Of a stretch of DNA of 64,000 nucleotides, positions 33,113 to 46,445 are shown in pieces. A model generated the notes under the pieces. The model saw only the letters and a list, made by a program, of their open reading frames with translations. It searched no databases and was not told the origin of the DNA. Within the stretch, counting starts at the first letter, position 1. Each line of letters opens with the position of its first letter. The translations under genes and the position numbers were made by a program. This DNA is from Arma custos (lineage: Eukaryota > Arthropoda > Insecta > Hemiptera > Pentatomidae), in NCBI GenBank assembly GCA_037127475.1, contig CM073760.1, positions 102,210,739-102,274,738 of the forward strand, written 5' to 3'.

Positions 33113-35479
33113 ATTATTATTAATAATAATATATAACTAAATTAAATAACTATTAATTTTATATTAATAAGTATAAGACATAAGCCCGTTAGGTACTATA
33201 TCTTATTACTCTTGTCTATTTAGTTGTAACGCTGTAAACCGACCAAGTATTGTAAAAAAACAATTTTACGAACGAATCATCAAAACTTTTGCTTATAGAT
33301 ATTTGTTAAATTAGAAAAAAATTATAATTTTTCCATTGAATGAATTCACATTCAAATTTTTTCGTCTGGATTCTTTGAAGAGGAAACAAATTTTGATCTG
33401 AAATGTGTTTCAGAAAAATACCCAAGGTCTCAGACTCAAATATTTGGAGAAATACAACTAATTGCAAAATAGTTATTACAAATGGATTAATGCAAATGAT
33501 TTTCTTTTTATGACAATGGCATATGATTGTTTTGAAATCAATGACACGTAGAATGCGCGATCAATGCACATGGATGCGCGATGTGGACGTTTATTGATTG
33601 CGGTAGGATAACCAGCCAAGAGGGGGGCATCAAACCTCACGGGGCTACAAACCTTGGTTGCTGATCATGATACCACGGTACTAAAACCGGTTCTTTAGGG
33701 GCTGATCCATTCAGCAGTGTGCATCCGCAGAAAAGTAAACAAGGATCCTAGGATTAAGGCAATTTCTGGTCTGTAAGAGTACGGGAACCTTAATTTTCCC
33801 GAAACAGAACCGCCACAACAACAATCTTGCGGATGGTTATTTGGCACCTTGGAAAAAGCAGGGGTGTTGAGCAGCTCTGGAAACGATATGTATATTCAAA
33901 TGCAAGGCATCGAATTTGACAAAAAACACATGTTTCGTTATAGGTAGTTGCCTTAGGACTAATAATTGAAAAATTCATATTGAGTCATCTAAAAGTCTCA
34001 AAAAACACCTATAATGAAATAGGTAAAATACGAAAAAGGTACGCACTGATTTGAACCCACCTTGAAACAGTTTTTTGTACTGTCCTGAAAGGCGATCTTT
34101 TAAACTTTCTATATCTGCATTTGTATCCTAAGGGTTTTCGGTTTTACTTTTATAATTTGGAATTATGACGCATACATATTTTTGATTGTTTATAAATTGA
34201 TAAATGATTATTTATTATTACTACACTGTTTGCGCACATAAATAAATACATTATTACAATACGTTATTACATGAAAGAAACAGAGAGATTAAGTACCTTC
34301 CAATAGTCTGAAGGGCCTCACATACCCAAGAGATTTTTTTTCTTTTCCAAATTGACCCTCCAAGGTAAGTACTATAAAGTACTATTCATAAATAGTACAC
34401 ATCAAGTCGTACTTATCTTCGAGAGTGGACACACGTTCCATTACGAGAACAAGGGAGAGCCATTAGGCTGCTCGCCTCAAATATATTAGCAATAGATTTC
34501 TCTCTGTGTCAGTACTTGTTTAACTTTCTTAAAGGATAAAACCGATCTGAAAATGGTGGGTGGGTATGTTGGGGACCTACTTCGTCGATTAAGTGAAAAC
34601 TTTCAAAACTAAGACGAAAAATAGTTTACGGTTTATAGTCACCTTTTAAATAAAGCAACAATTGTATTACTAGAGAATAACTTTATTAATATGTTCGCGG
34701 GTATATTTAAGAAACAATACGTGCACGTGTTTCGTTCATAAAGTATTACATGAAGTAACAGTTTTTAAAGATAATGTTATTACAAGACGACTTTACGAAA
34801 CCCTGATTATAACTTTCATTAATAAAACAATCGAGCAAAAAAAGATTACTTTACACTTGGATTATTGTAATGATATTTTTAGTATATTTACCTAACATTT
34901 AATTAAATTGAATGTTATATTGAATTATTATTAGTTGACTGTATAAATATAGAGAAGAAATTAATCTGGATGGAGGTAAAAAATGAATCCTTAAAGAGTG
35001 TAACTATTTCTTCACCCCAGAGGTAAAGAACACTAGATCACATTTTTCTCATTTTTTTTAATTTTTCAAAAGAGCTATGAACTATTAAAATACGTTACTT
35101 CGTTATTTATATTATAGAAACAGCTTAAAGAAAATTGTTCACAATGTTACTGGCATTGATAAGTAGCTGGAAGCCTTGAGCATAATATTTACTAATCCGA
35201 ATTTAAAAACTAATAAAAGTTGACATCAAACATATATTTCATTGCAATGTCACATAATTCCTTTTTCAGTATTAAAAAGTATTTTTTGAAACATAAAATA
35301 GTCTAGAGTATAAAAAAAAACAATACGTAAGAAAATAATAGGTAGGATCAGGTATGGTAATTGCATTAATAAGGAGAAAACGTACACTATTAAAATATAT
35401 ATAATGTTGCATGTCATTGATCAATAATTTATTTTATTTTAATTAAGCAATTGGTGATTAGTAATTAAATTAAATGAGG

Positions 35480-35850
35480 ATCAAATTAAGGAGGGACGTG
35501 CTTCGTTAGATTGGAGGTGGCACAGTGTCGATGACAACCCTAAGGAGGTAGTGACTCAGCACACTGCGGGGTCTGTTCTGTCACGTCATTGGTCCTAATG
35601 GTTTATTTTCTTGACCAATCAGGAAGCGAGAAGATGACACCTGGGCAGGAAGGCGCAAATCACAACGAGTACCGTTAGCCAACCGCCTATCCCTGAGATC
35701 TGGGTTAGATTCAACACTCGCATACGATATTCCTCGCTTGCTTAGTCATACTCCTTTATTTCGGGCGTACTCTACGAACTGTATGGAATATCTGGGTCAG
35801 TTGACTTCGAGGGATGTCATATAATAGACCGTTATATGGGGCACACATTT
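35480..35850. other. Unassigned base-balanced patch
   Basis: Less AT-rich than its flanks. It contains an inverted pair (CATTGGTCCTAATGG..TTGACCAATCA) near 35585-35626. No long open frame, LTR ends or splice sites are seen. Confidence 0.3.
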
Positions 35851-35929
35851 AGGCTTTTGAATATGAAATAATAAGGTAACCTGATTCAGTTGTCTAACGT
35901 AAAAATGAATATGATTTTACAAGATTAAA

Positions 35930-36212
35930 AAGGGGGTAACCTGTGGTGTAGTGGTTACCATAAGAACCTTCTATGCTGGAGCTCGCGGGTTTACAGCCCG
36001 GCAGGTGGTCTAAGCATTTTTTAAGGCAGTAAAACTATCATGCAGTCCTTTGAAGGGGACTTAATAGAATTCCGGAGTCTGTGAGGCGTCAGATACTTTT
36101 TCTGATTCCTATCAAAATTATATCAGGATAGGCAAAATATAGGATTTCCAGTTTACGATCGTCTAGTTAGCTACAGCAGCATAGATGACATTTAACAAAT
36201 AAACAGAGATTA
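35930..36212 (+). repeat. SINE-C copy, full length
   Basis: The tRNA-like head has box A GTGGTGTAGTGGTTACC and a box B-like CGGGTTTACAGCCCGGC. The body includes GTCCTTTGAAGGGGACTTAA and AGGATAGGCAAAATA. The tail reads CATTTAACAAATAAACA. The head is missing from the copies at 8632 and 11450. Confidence 0.75.
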
Positions 36213-36988
36213 ACTAAAGTGCAACACAGTAATCTAAGATCTTATGCCTTCACAGAAAAATATAAATTATGTCAACAGCTTTTGAAAACATAATTTTTAA
36301 CATTTTTGTAAATAAACTTCAAACAAAGGTTGAATACTTTCAGATAAAGGAAAACCTAAATATTATTAACAACCGTAAATACTCGAATTTTTTTTTACAA
36401 AATAATTATAACAACTAAAGCCGAATTTATATATAGGATTTCTGTTCACAATTAATATCGGTAAACTGTGGAAAATCAACTTAGAAACAGTGCGTAGGAT
36501 GAGGATAGAAGTTAACTATAAGCAATGCATAGAACCTTCCTTTCGAATAATTATAGACGTACATATTGCTTCAACAAAGAACAAGGTCATAACGCAAAAA
36601 ACATAATTTTTTAAATTAAGGTACTTGAGAGTTCCATGTGATTTTAAAAAATAAAGATTTGGGTATTGCTAAAGCAAAGCATATTTATTGATGGTATTGA
36701 AATTCTTTTATTAACCATTAGAAAATTTTTAAATTGAAAAGTTATGTTATAATTCTCATAAAAAAACAACTCAAAATATGACTTTCTAATAAACACGATG
36801 TTGGAAATGGAATATCAGATTTTTCGTTCCAGAATTTAAAAAATCAACAAAATTTAATTTAAAAAATCAATACAGCTGCTACTGAAGGCTGAAGGTACAA
36901 AAAATGCCTCTTTTTGAGTTATGCCATGGTTCTCTTGATGAAGCTGTATTAGTTGTACAGTCAAAAGATATAAAAGAATCTATAGTAC

Positions 36989-37689
36989 TGTTACGGCCGC
37001 ACAAAGGAAGGCGGAAGCGGGGGATTAGCGGCTTAAGTCCGTCAGCGGGAGACGTTAAAATAGGATTAGGACCGTTCTAGATCGTCTCCTTTTGTCGGAA
37101 AAGGATTAAGAATATTCCAGAATTGTCTGGCCCCTCCGTGTTCTAGAATGTTCGGCCTTGCCTACTTAAATACTTCCCTCACCTCGAGCCAGTCAGTCTT
37201 AGTCTGAGAGTAGACCAGAGAAGACCTGTGATAAGTGAGTGTCAGTGTGATACACTAGTCAGTGTTGAACCGGCCAGTGTAATAAGTGTGTCAGTGAACT
37301 GTGACAGTCTCGCGAGTGTAATAAACTGTTTCTGTTTGTTACTGTGTGTCAGTTTGTCATACTTGGAGAATCTTACGGTCGGTGGACTAGTGAACTGTAA
37401 GTGTTAATTATTAGTTATAAATTGTAATGTAATTTTAGAATATTCATAGAAACTATTGTAACTAGTTAAGCTATCTAGAATTATTTATATCTTATATTAT
37501 TGTAATAATTAAATAGGAGTTAGGCCTAGATAATAAATATTTAGAATACTGTTATTATAAATTTATATTAGTTCAATAATTTAATTGTTAATAGTTTAAT
37601 TATATCCTTTTTATCATTTTGTTAATAAATATTAGTATTTTTAATTAATGAATTGTTTAATTCATTTTAATACCCAGTAGCCCGTAACA
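36989..37689. mobile_element. Solo LTR
   Basis: 701 bp bounded by the 8-bp inverted repeat TGTTACGG...CCGTAACA. The 5' half is G+C-richer with promoter-like features (CTACTTAAATACTTCC near 37160, then an AGTCAGTCTTAGTCTGAG segment). AATAAA lies near 37321. No internal coding region or second LTR is present. The flanks (GTAC and ACAC) are not a matching duplication. It is a Gypsy or BEL/Pao LTR and I cannot decide which. Confidence 0.8.
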
Positions 37690-38647
37690 ACACTAAATAC
37701 CTTAAGAAAAACAAATAAAAATAAATGTACTCAGTTGTGGTTTTAATAAATTTTAAATAATTGGTAACCCCTAACACCATTATATTTGATTTTAGATGAA
37801 CCTCTTTTATAAAATAATTCAATAAATTTCTTAATCACATAAGTAAAGAGGACACTATAGTTTCCTGAGGAATCTCTGAGGAAGACAGACCTAGATTTGT
37901 TTGAACAAGACGCAGCTATTTCGCTAGAAGTAAACTAGGCCTCCAAATGATATCAAGCACACGACTGTCCCACGCAACTTACTGATACACTTGCCTCACT
38001 ACCCGCTTCGGATCAAACGTAGGTGAATGCCTTATGACCTACTGAACAGATCAGATGTACCTGAATACTTTATGACCTACTGAACATCGGCGATGATTCC
38101 TATTCAACCAGCCTATAATGTGAACAGATCGCAGAGAAACAGGCAGAGCTAGCGGTGTTTTCAACAAAAGTCGGATGACATTTCCCGAGAGGCTGACCTT
38201 TTAACACGATGCGGAAGCGACGCTCGGGTGTGCGATGATATTAAAGCTCGTTCAAGCGGCAATAAACAACAGAAAATTCGTTTTCGCAACGTTGATTTAG
38301 CGGAGAAAATGTCTTATTTCTAGAACCAGAAACACGAAGACATGACCGCCTACACTTTTCGGTTAATACATCAGTTAATGAATTCCTTTTTTTCTATTTA
38401 GTCGAGGAGAGATCCAGTGAAGTTTCCGTTATTTAGAGAAAGTAAATGTTGTTAAAATTTATTTAAATGATATATTTTCTATGCATATTATATATTCAAA
38501 CGATATTTTCATACAAGTCCATTTGCAAAGCACTTACTTTCTCGCAATAATGGAAACTTGATATAGACCATTAATTCACATCCGTTCAATTGTTCTGAAT
38601 CACAACTGCAGTTTGTAATTTCACACTTTCACGTAACTTAAATTAGC

Positions 38648-38672
38648 TCTCTCTCTCCCTCTCTTTCTCTCT
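38648..38672. repeat. (CT)n-rich simple repeat
   Basis: CTCTCTCTCTCCCTCTCTTT, an imperfect CT tract. Confidence 0.8.
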
Positions 38673-38749
38673 ACAAAAACACATATTATATTTTATTTAT
38701 TTATTGTTCGTTTGATGGTGATTATTTTTAAATATTTCAATTTGAAGAG

Positions 38750-38832
38750 GAAAGATTTGTCCTGGCCGGGATTCGAACCCGGGTCGTCTGCATCTCTAGT
38801 GCAATGCTCTAACCTCTGAGCTATCAGGGGTC
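38750..38832 (-). repeat. SINE-B copy (tRNA-like)
   Basis: On the minus strand it has GATAGCTCAGAGGTTAGAGC (box A), an anticodon loop CTAGAGA, GGGTTCGAATCCCGG (box B), then GACAAATCTTTCCTCTTCAA. The loop and the tail match the copy at 60361-60500. It lacks the long variable arm of a true tRNA-Ser. Confidence 0.7.
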
Positions 38833-40971
38833 ATTAAAAAAAAATACTGGGCGGGTATACGACAGAATAAAACATATGCATTTATCGCTTCTTCAAAAGA
38901 AAAAGGCCATAAGTCAAAAATCCCAATTTATTCAATAGAGGTGTTAATAAGTTACATGTGGGTAAAAGAGTAAAAATAAAAATTGGTTAACCATTAGAAA
39001 CATTTGAAAAGCTTGAAACTTTTATGTTACCATTCCCATAAAACTTCAAATTAAAAAAAAAAAGGTTAAAAAGGAATATCAAATATACCGTTCCTAAATT
39101 AAAAAGCTTCAACCAATGCAATTACTATTAAATCTTGGCCCAAAAATGCCAATTTTTGAATTATGTCATAATTTATATGTTATGTTGTTATATGATATGT
39201 TATTTTGAATGAGCTACATATCACTACTATAGCTATATATCACAAAGTCCCTTCCTACTGTTTAGGAATAAATATACTGATAAAAACTATCTTGCTCTGA
39301 TAAATACTTTTCAAGATATTGCGTAAACATGAAATGCAACCGTGAACAACATATAATGTCAGATGTGTGAACCGAACGTATATGCACAGAAGTGAAAAGA
39401 TTCGACATTATATTTAGAAGGAAAAATATATTTTCTCCATAAAAAAACAACGAAAAATCTTCGAAAAACAACAAATTTCAGATCCAACCTACGCCATGTA
39501 AACGGGAAGCGTTATTGTAAGTCAACAAAGGACCAGCTGGTGGATTTAAGGTGGGCTACATCGATCAGACTCCTCAGGTGTTGTACCGTCACCGCTTGTT
39601 AACATCACCACATGACGACAGGAGAATGTCGGTGCCAAAATAACATGCTAAACACAACATTTAAAACCCCCCAAGTAGGCGGCTGAACATCGTTACTGTC
39701 TCGGCAACACTTATACAAGCCCTTATTTCTATGTGAATAATTACATAACGAGGTATTATGTATAGGCACCTTTTATGTATACAAGAGAATAATGTGACTA
39801 AATTGCTTATCACCTATCTATTATATCCAAAGGAACTGAATACATGCAGTGCATGATTTCTTTACTTTGTTGCATAATAAGAGAGAAGCAATTTGTTGTA
39901 TTGATAATCATAAATAATATAAAAATAATTTTATTTAAATAGCTGCTCCAAAAACAAACAAAAAAACAATTAAATAGTGGTATTGAATGAATATCTCGCT
40001 TAACGCTCTACCGGACACTCTGTTCGTCCACATTTATTTATATTTACTTTTAAACCGCCGTAAGGTTAACCAAATATAAATCAATATGCTTCATAAATGT
40101 GCTGCAATATCCGATCCTCCACCCTCCATAAAAAATCTTCATTTTATTTGTATGCACATTTTAATTTTTGTTTTTATTGAGAATAATAATATTAATAATA
40201 ATAAAAGACTTGATAAACTCGCAACCTCGATGGTGATACCATTTTCGCAGCTAAAAGCTCCTTCCCCGGATTACTACCTAAATCTAAATCCGTAGGATCG
40301 ATCATCCTGAACGCTATCTTCTAGTAACGCCTGGCCTGAATATTGGGTGTTTATCTGTCACTCATTGCTTAGTAAATTATTATTATTATTCTATTATTTA
40401 TTTAAGGTTTAAAAGCAAAAGTTTAATAATTAATAATTTCTTATATTACGAGATCTCTTCTAGATGACATAGAATAGGACACACCTCATCCAACAGAGAA
40501 AGGGTTTCCTACCACTCAACCTAATATTATACCCAGGGATATTATGTTTCAATATATTAAACTCCCATGCCGTGCATAATTTTAGAATCGACAAGTAAAT
40601 CTAAAATCATATTCTTGTTATAGTTCGTTAATCATTTTTCGAACTTTGAATCACTACGTAGTGATTGAGCGAACCCGGGATACACTTTCTCTATGATTTT
40701 GTCTAATTGCATGCAAGAGGAAACCACAGCCCAGAACCTTAATTAAAGGCAGCAGTATAGTATTAAGATCGAGCTACACTCATACGCACCAGTCGAGCAG
40801 AAGACTGCTTAATAAACAACCTGCTACCATAAAGTACTGCGAACTGCTACCGAACTGATGTTACAATCGCTAACCACAGCAGTACGCCTGAGTTTAACTC
40901 TGAATTTCGTGCCTGACCCGTCTCCCTTATTTCTAGGGTAGATCAGATCAACTCGAAACCGGGAGTGGACC

Positions 40972-40988
40972 ACACACACACACACAAA
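40972..40988. repeat. (AC)n microsatellite
   Basis: A short ACACACACACACACACA run. Confidence 0.85.
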
Positions 40989-42530
40989 AAAGTGCTAATC
41001 GTGTTTGGTAAATTAAAGCCTCCCAAGATTTATTTTCAAGGTATTAAACAATTATAATGTTATTGAGACATGATTGACTTCTTATGAAATTATTAAGTAA
41101 ATTGAGAGTTGTTTTTCATTTCATAGTGTCCTTGGATATTAACAAGCAACTGATGAGAAGAATGGAGGCTCTCATAGATTGATAGAATGGACATTCACAG
41201 AATTACGCCAACCACACACATAGCCTTCACACAATTCCAACGAAACATCAAAGATCCTTTAAAAATTATTTTATTCCATCATATTAGTTAGTAATATAGC
41301 TTGGAGTATAAATTTTTATGATCAGCCAACAAGACAAGAAGATAATATATTTAGGATAAAATTCCTTTAAGAATGGGTTTAGAGAAAAATAAATCTTGTT
41401 TTGCATAATTAATTTTATCGCAACTAACTAAAATCATAATGAATAATATTTATTATTCTATACGCATGTAGATAAGCCTCTCTATCAATTTGAAACCAAT
41501 GCCAATTGAGAATTTTCTATCTTATTTTTGTCTTTATATAAATATATATATAACGAAATATCAATGAACTGAGGAGTTAGTTTACACGAGTTAAATAATG
41601 TATTAAAAGCTAAATCTGAATATTTAAAAAGTAATATCATATACATCCTCACGCAATTGTCTTTTTAACTACTTAAATGTCTTTTTATTAATAATTTTTA
41701 TTAATAAATTATGATCCGAGGATTCCTTGAACCACTACCCACTCCGATGACTGAATATAGGGGTTCCGCCATTCCATAAACTCTTCTCTGTCTAAAATAG
41801 ACTGGCTCATGTTTTTGGAAAAATATTTCTAGAGATTGAACAGCTCCAAGTTCAGCTGGAATCACTTCCAATCCTAGCTTCTAGGAGTATTTGTATCATC
41901 CGTGTCATTACTTAAATACAAAATTTCCATTAAATTAATGAAGTATGAAAATCATGTCCTTGCACGATACTACGTAGATCGGTTCCTTATAGCGTTTACG
42001 ATGTCCTCAATCTGATGATATTATTACCCTCCACTACCTGATTGCGTGAGCCATCAAGTCATCATTTTTTATTCGTTTCTACGAGAACCGTCCCCGCCAT
42101 AGTAGTATTGAATTTGTAGGCAACTAACTAAAGTATTAAATGATAAAATAAAATAATAAGGAAAGTTTGCGTGGATTAACTAGGCCTATTCCCAGAGCAG
42201 AACCCGATAAGTGCATCACGAGCCTGGAAACTCTGGAGTCACGAGATTGGAAGAGTCACTGAAGTCACGACCTGTATCAGTGACTTGTACCTCTTTGACG
42301 TAGATGTGACTCACTACTAGAGTTGTGTATTGGTACCGATACTATCTCGTCCTTAGATCGTCTAGCTATTTCATATGGAAGCGTTACGTTTTCGTAACAT
42401 TAATTAAGTCAATTAGATAAAATATCAAGAATTGTCGTTTTATTTATAATTCATTCCTTTTGAAATGATTGTATTTGGGATTATATCATTTTTAAGGTAA
42501 TATTATAAATAATTTATCTGCCAACACCCA

Positions 42531-42730
42531 GTCTCAAATTCAGGACCTAACCTGAAGTTCAGTAATCTACCTTTCTACACACTGAACCAAACCAGTTCGA
42601 CGTAATCGATGATTTACTGGGAGGACGAATTTAAAAAAAAAAGAATAAAAAGTTGAAGTAGCAATCTTAAGTTGCAACATAAAACATCCTGTAGTGGTGC
42701 CGGTTCGAATCCGGCCTTGAAGGGTTGATA
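42531..42730. repeat. Two decayed tRNA-like segments
   Basis: GGTTCGAATCCGG at 42701-42713 is a good box B on the plus strand. On the minus strand, 42598-42535 reads GGTTCAGTGTGTAGAAAGG and later a decayed box B. The family is not determined. Confidence 0.4.
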
Positions 42731-43104
42731 TTTATTTTGTAGCGGATCCAAGAGATAAATCTTTCCCACTATTGTTATATAGGTTGATAGAAGTAATATA
42801 TGCTCTTCGCCTCGATGCCAGTAGGAAAGATTATTAAATTAGAAAAGAATGAATTTACAATATAATATGTATTCAATGTTTACTTAATGTGAAATGGGAG
42901 AGGGTGAAGAAATGCTACGATAACACGGAGAACCATAAGAAATATCGAAATCATTTACATTTCGGAGACATTCGCAAAAATCACTTACTATCGGAATTCT
43001 TAACTCATGAAAACTTGTAGGAATTCCCACCGTTTCTCCTTTCTGATAGATTTTTTATTTATGAATTTTGGATACGAATATGCAGTGTTATTATTATTAT
43101 TCTG

Positions 43105-43190
43105 TGGCACACCGTTATAGAAATTAGCCGCCTCAATAATTCTCCACCATTGAGCTCTATCTTTTTCAGCTATTATGCAATCTACTCCGG
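43105..43190 (-). pseudogene. Possible LINE RT tail
   Basis: On the minus strand the frame reads AEKDRAQWWRIIEAANFYNG then VPQ, resembling the DR..WR..VE.A..F..G ending of several LINE polyproteins. It is a short remnant and the call rests on this pattern only. Confidence 0.35.
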
Positions 43191-44675
43191 GGCCAAGGAG
43201 GATATTGATGGATACCTGACAATTTGAGTATCGAGAGAAAATCCCAGTTATTTCCATAAGTTAAGGAATGTCAACGTGAAAGCTAAACGTTCGATGAATC
43301 AATCTTACTCACAGTCCAGGAGGTTAAGACGGTTCCAATAGAGGAATGACCAGGAAGGACCATCGGAAGACGATAAAGAAGAACACAATGGCCCATAGAG
43401 CACAACTCTGGAAACAATATAACGGCTCTTCAACGTTCCGCTCCCCGAGTCGACGATTGGATCGTTCAACGACGGTAGCTACGGTATGTGACGTTAGTAT
43501 TAGCTCATCGTCGTCATGGGAAATTAGTGTCTCGCTGGAGCGGAACTATCTCATTAGGAGCTGCGATCGGATCGGTGGCGTCAAAGGAGTCATCCTAACA
43601 CAATCAGGAATAATGAAGATTGTAGTAAGTAGTAAAATAAATTATTATTATCATTTTATTCATTATATAGAAATATAAATTTAATTAATTGATTATTTAA
43701 TATAGATTAGGTACAACTATTGGCAAGAGAAATCGATATACATTTTGTTTAGAAGTGTCGAACTTACGAATTACGACTTACCTAAATAAAAAGCTTAAGC
43801 TTAATGAAATATACATAACTATTTCAATATACTACAGTTAAGACCATGCATGCGATACACATTAATATACTGTACTGACCGCTACAGGACGACAGAGACA
43901 GATGAAGGAAATAATTGGCAGTTAGTATGGAGATCCTCCGGGCATTAGCCGGGATTGGGATAACTGGCTCATTACCGAGTCTGAATAAGACTCCTCGCAT
44001 CCATTTGCCCGAATAGATTCATTACATGAAATAACTTTGAAGTTAATCTGCAGAAATATGGAATGCAATCCTCCGCCATCCGATGAAAACAAGAGAATAT
44101 ATCTGTGCCCCGGAGGTAAATGACACCATGTCCACAAAAAAGGTAATATTTTAGGTAAAAATTCATAAACAAATATTATTATTAACATTCCTAATTACTT
44201 ATCAATGCCAATTACAATATGAACTATTTTCTTCAAGCTGTTTCTATAAATAACGAAGAAATAAATTTTAATAGTTCAAAATTAATAGAAGTTTAGGAAA
44301 ATTGTCTCTCCTGAACAAGTATAGAAATTTGTTTTTTTTTAAAGGTAAGGCACAGAAATTCAAAGACCGTTCTTAACTTAGTAAACTTACCGAAAAGTAA
44401 AGATTTGAAATGAATATTCTTTTGATCAGTAGCAATGAATATTTTAATTTAAAAAATAAAGTATAGAAATCACCTTCTTGTCGTTCTCCATTTGGGAGAC
44501 ATTTGCTAATAATGATAATATTAGTATTATTCGTGTTTGTGTACATGAAAATATATATACAAATAAATGTATATATAAATGATAAAAAAACAATTTAAGA
44601 CTTTTTTAAATAAATAAAAAAATAATTATTGACTATAAAAATTGGCTGTTTTAATCTTTTAACCAGCCTCCTTAA

Positions 44676-44822
44676 AGTGGGTACCCCAAATAAGGGAAAA
44701 ATTTGGCGGTGGAGCGTGATCTATGGCAAATGATCTCACTGCACAACCGTTGTCCAAGAAACAGTATAGTCTCCACCACGTTCTTAACCCAAGATCCTTT
44801 TTGGTTTGTAGTGGTACAGGAT
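44676..44822 (+). repeat. SINE-A copy, 3' half
   Basis: AAAGTGGGTACCCCAAATAA, GGAGCGTGATCTATGGCAAA, CACAACCGTTGTCCAAGAAA and the terminal GTAGTGGTACAGG followed by a T/A tail. The tRNA-like head is missing. Confidence 0.75.
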
Positions 44823-45047
44823 TTTTTAAAAAAAACAAATAATAGTTAAGTCTTTATTATATATTAACAAGTATGCATTTTGATTGGTTCTATGTTAGAA
44901 ACAAATATCATTCTATAACATTTTCATCAACGACAGAAAATCTGAGTTTTTCCAACAGTTCTGATTATCATCGATAATGTTACACCCGCAATCAGTCATC
45001 TTCCGGACCAGGAGGTTAAGAAGGCTAACTTCATAATGATCCCGGAA

Positions 45048-45220
45048 GATAACTCAGTGTGTAGTACGGTGGATTGCTAAAATGTAGATTCAGAGTTCGA
45101 ATCCCCGTCGTAGGAGATTATAGAATTATTTAATCACTTCCCTGCGCAACTATTGGCTAAGAAACGGCAGTCTTTTTCTGTACTGAATCCAAGACTTTTC
45201 GTGGATTATAGTGGTACAGG
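45048..45220 (+). repeat. SINE-A copy, internal deletion
   Basis: A decayed head with box B CAGAGTTCGAATCCCCG joins directly to the 3' half (CTGCGCAACTATTGGCTAAG ... ATAGTGGTACAGG). A TA-rich tail follows. Confidence 0.7.
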
Positions 45221-45747
45221 TTTATACACACACATATATATATTCCCAGCTTCAAAATGTGATAAATGGCCAACTTGAAGCATCATATGGCAACAACTTC
45301 TTAATATCTTATTCAACTTTTTCATCACCGACCTTTAAGAAATTACTTCATGCGGAAGTTCAAACATTTACTCGAGTTCTATAAATTATGGTTCTTGGGA
45401 CCCGGAAGGTATCGGGAATATATTTCCTTCCCCGGGGCAGACCGCCCATAGACTAACTAACTCTAACCCCCAGGTGGTCTCCTTAACGTCCTGAAAAACC
45501 ACATCACGATTCTCGATTGAGATCCATTAGGCTCGCTGGCCTCAGTTACCCGGGGAATAATAACCTCAAGATTCCTCCTAGAGCTCTTCTAGGGTGGTCA
45601 TCTTAAGAAGTGTGACCGTGCTCAACAGTGCGTTCATTCCAAAACCGATTGGACAAAATAATAAAGAACTTTTAATAGTTTCAGGACTACTTCGACTCAT
45701 GAAGTACTTAAATAAAGACAGAAGACTTGCTAGAGTTGTTGAAATTC

Positions 45748-45811
45748 GGTCCAATAAATGACAGCATGGAATATAGTCCAATAAATGACAGCATGGAATA
45801 TGGTCCAATAC
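45748..45811. repeat. 27-bp direct repeat, 2.4 units
   Basis: The unit GGTCCAATAAATGACAGCAT+GGAATAT occurs at 45748-45774 and 45775-45801 with one difference. A partial third unit (GGTCCAATAC) follows. Confidence 0.9.
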
Positions 45812-45877
45812 CTGAAATTGATGGAAATTTATGCTATGACATTAAAAATTAAAGTTTATTACTTTTCATTACTGTCC

Positions 45878-46009
45878 GCGATCACGTTCAAACGCCAGGT
45901 ACTTCCCCCAATCAAGGGTACACACTTTTTAGCGGATCCATCTAAGCCAACCTATCTACCTCAACTGGATTTGAACCCAAAACCTTCAGTACAGCGCTCA
46001 ACACGCCGC
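45878..46009 (-). repeat. SINE-A copy, partial
   Basis: Minus orientation. GCGATCACGTTCAAACGCCA marks the central block, and TGGATTTGAACCC with ACAGCGCTCAACACGC marks the head. Confidence 0.65.
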
Positions 46010-46309
46010 ATAATTTTAAAAATATTGGAAAGAAACAATGCTTAATAAAAGGAAGCCACAGTTATTATCGTGACTAATTGATAATGATTCACATTCAACT
46101 TCATAATCAACATTTAAGTAATAAGAACGAAGTGCATGGACATGATACGACCAGTATTGGGCTATCCAATTTCAGTAAGTACCATTTTATGAATAAGAAT
46201 AAAGTAAATGACACAATTAAGGTATAAAAATTAAATATAAAATAGTTAAATGCTCTATTCTCAGTCAAGGATAAGAACTAATTCGTTTAAATTTTAATAA
46301 AATATATCA

Positions 46310-46442
46310 ACGGTCCCTACGTACAAAGCGACATGTCAAAAATTCAGGTTAAAGGAGAGCGTAATGAAAGTTCAAATCACTCTTCATTACACTCTCCGGT
46401 AAACCTCAGTTTTTGACATGTCGCTTTGTACGTTGGAACCGT
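46310..46442. repeat. Inverted-repeat element (foldback MITE-like)
   Basis: Arms of about 60 bp (46311-46370 and 46382-46442) share GTACAAAGCGACATGTCAAA and AGGAGAG or CTCTCC blocks around a small loop. There is no coding sequence. A retroelement-like tail starts immediately after it. Confidence 0.7.
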
Positions 46443-46445
46443 CAA

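Noticed and set aside
43346..43678. 110-codon Ser-rich gene
   Set aside because: Low-complexity Ser run, no domain, and an AT-rich ending. It is more likely chance or repeat-derived.
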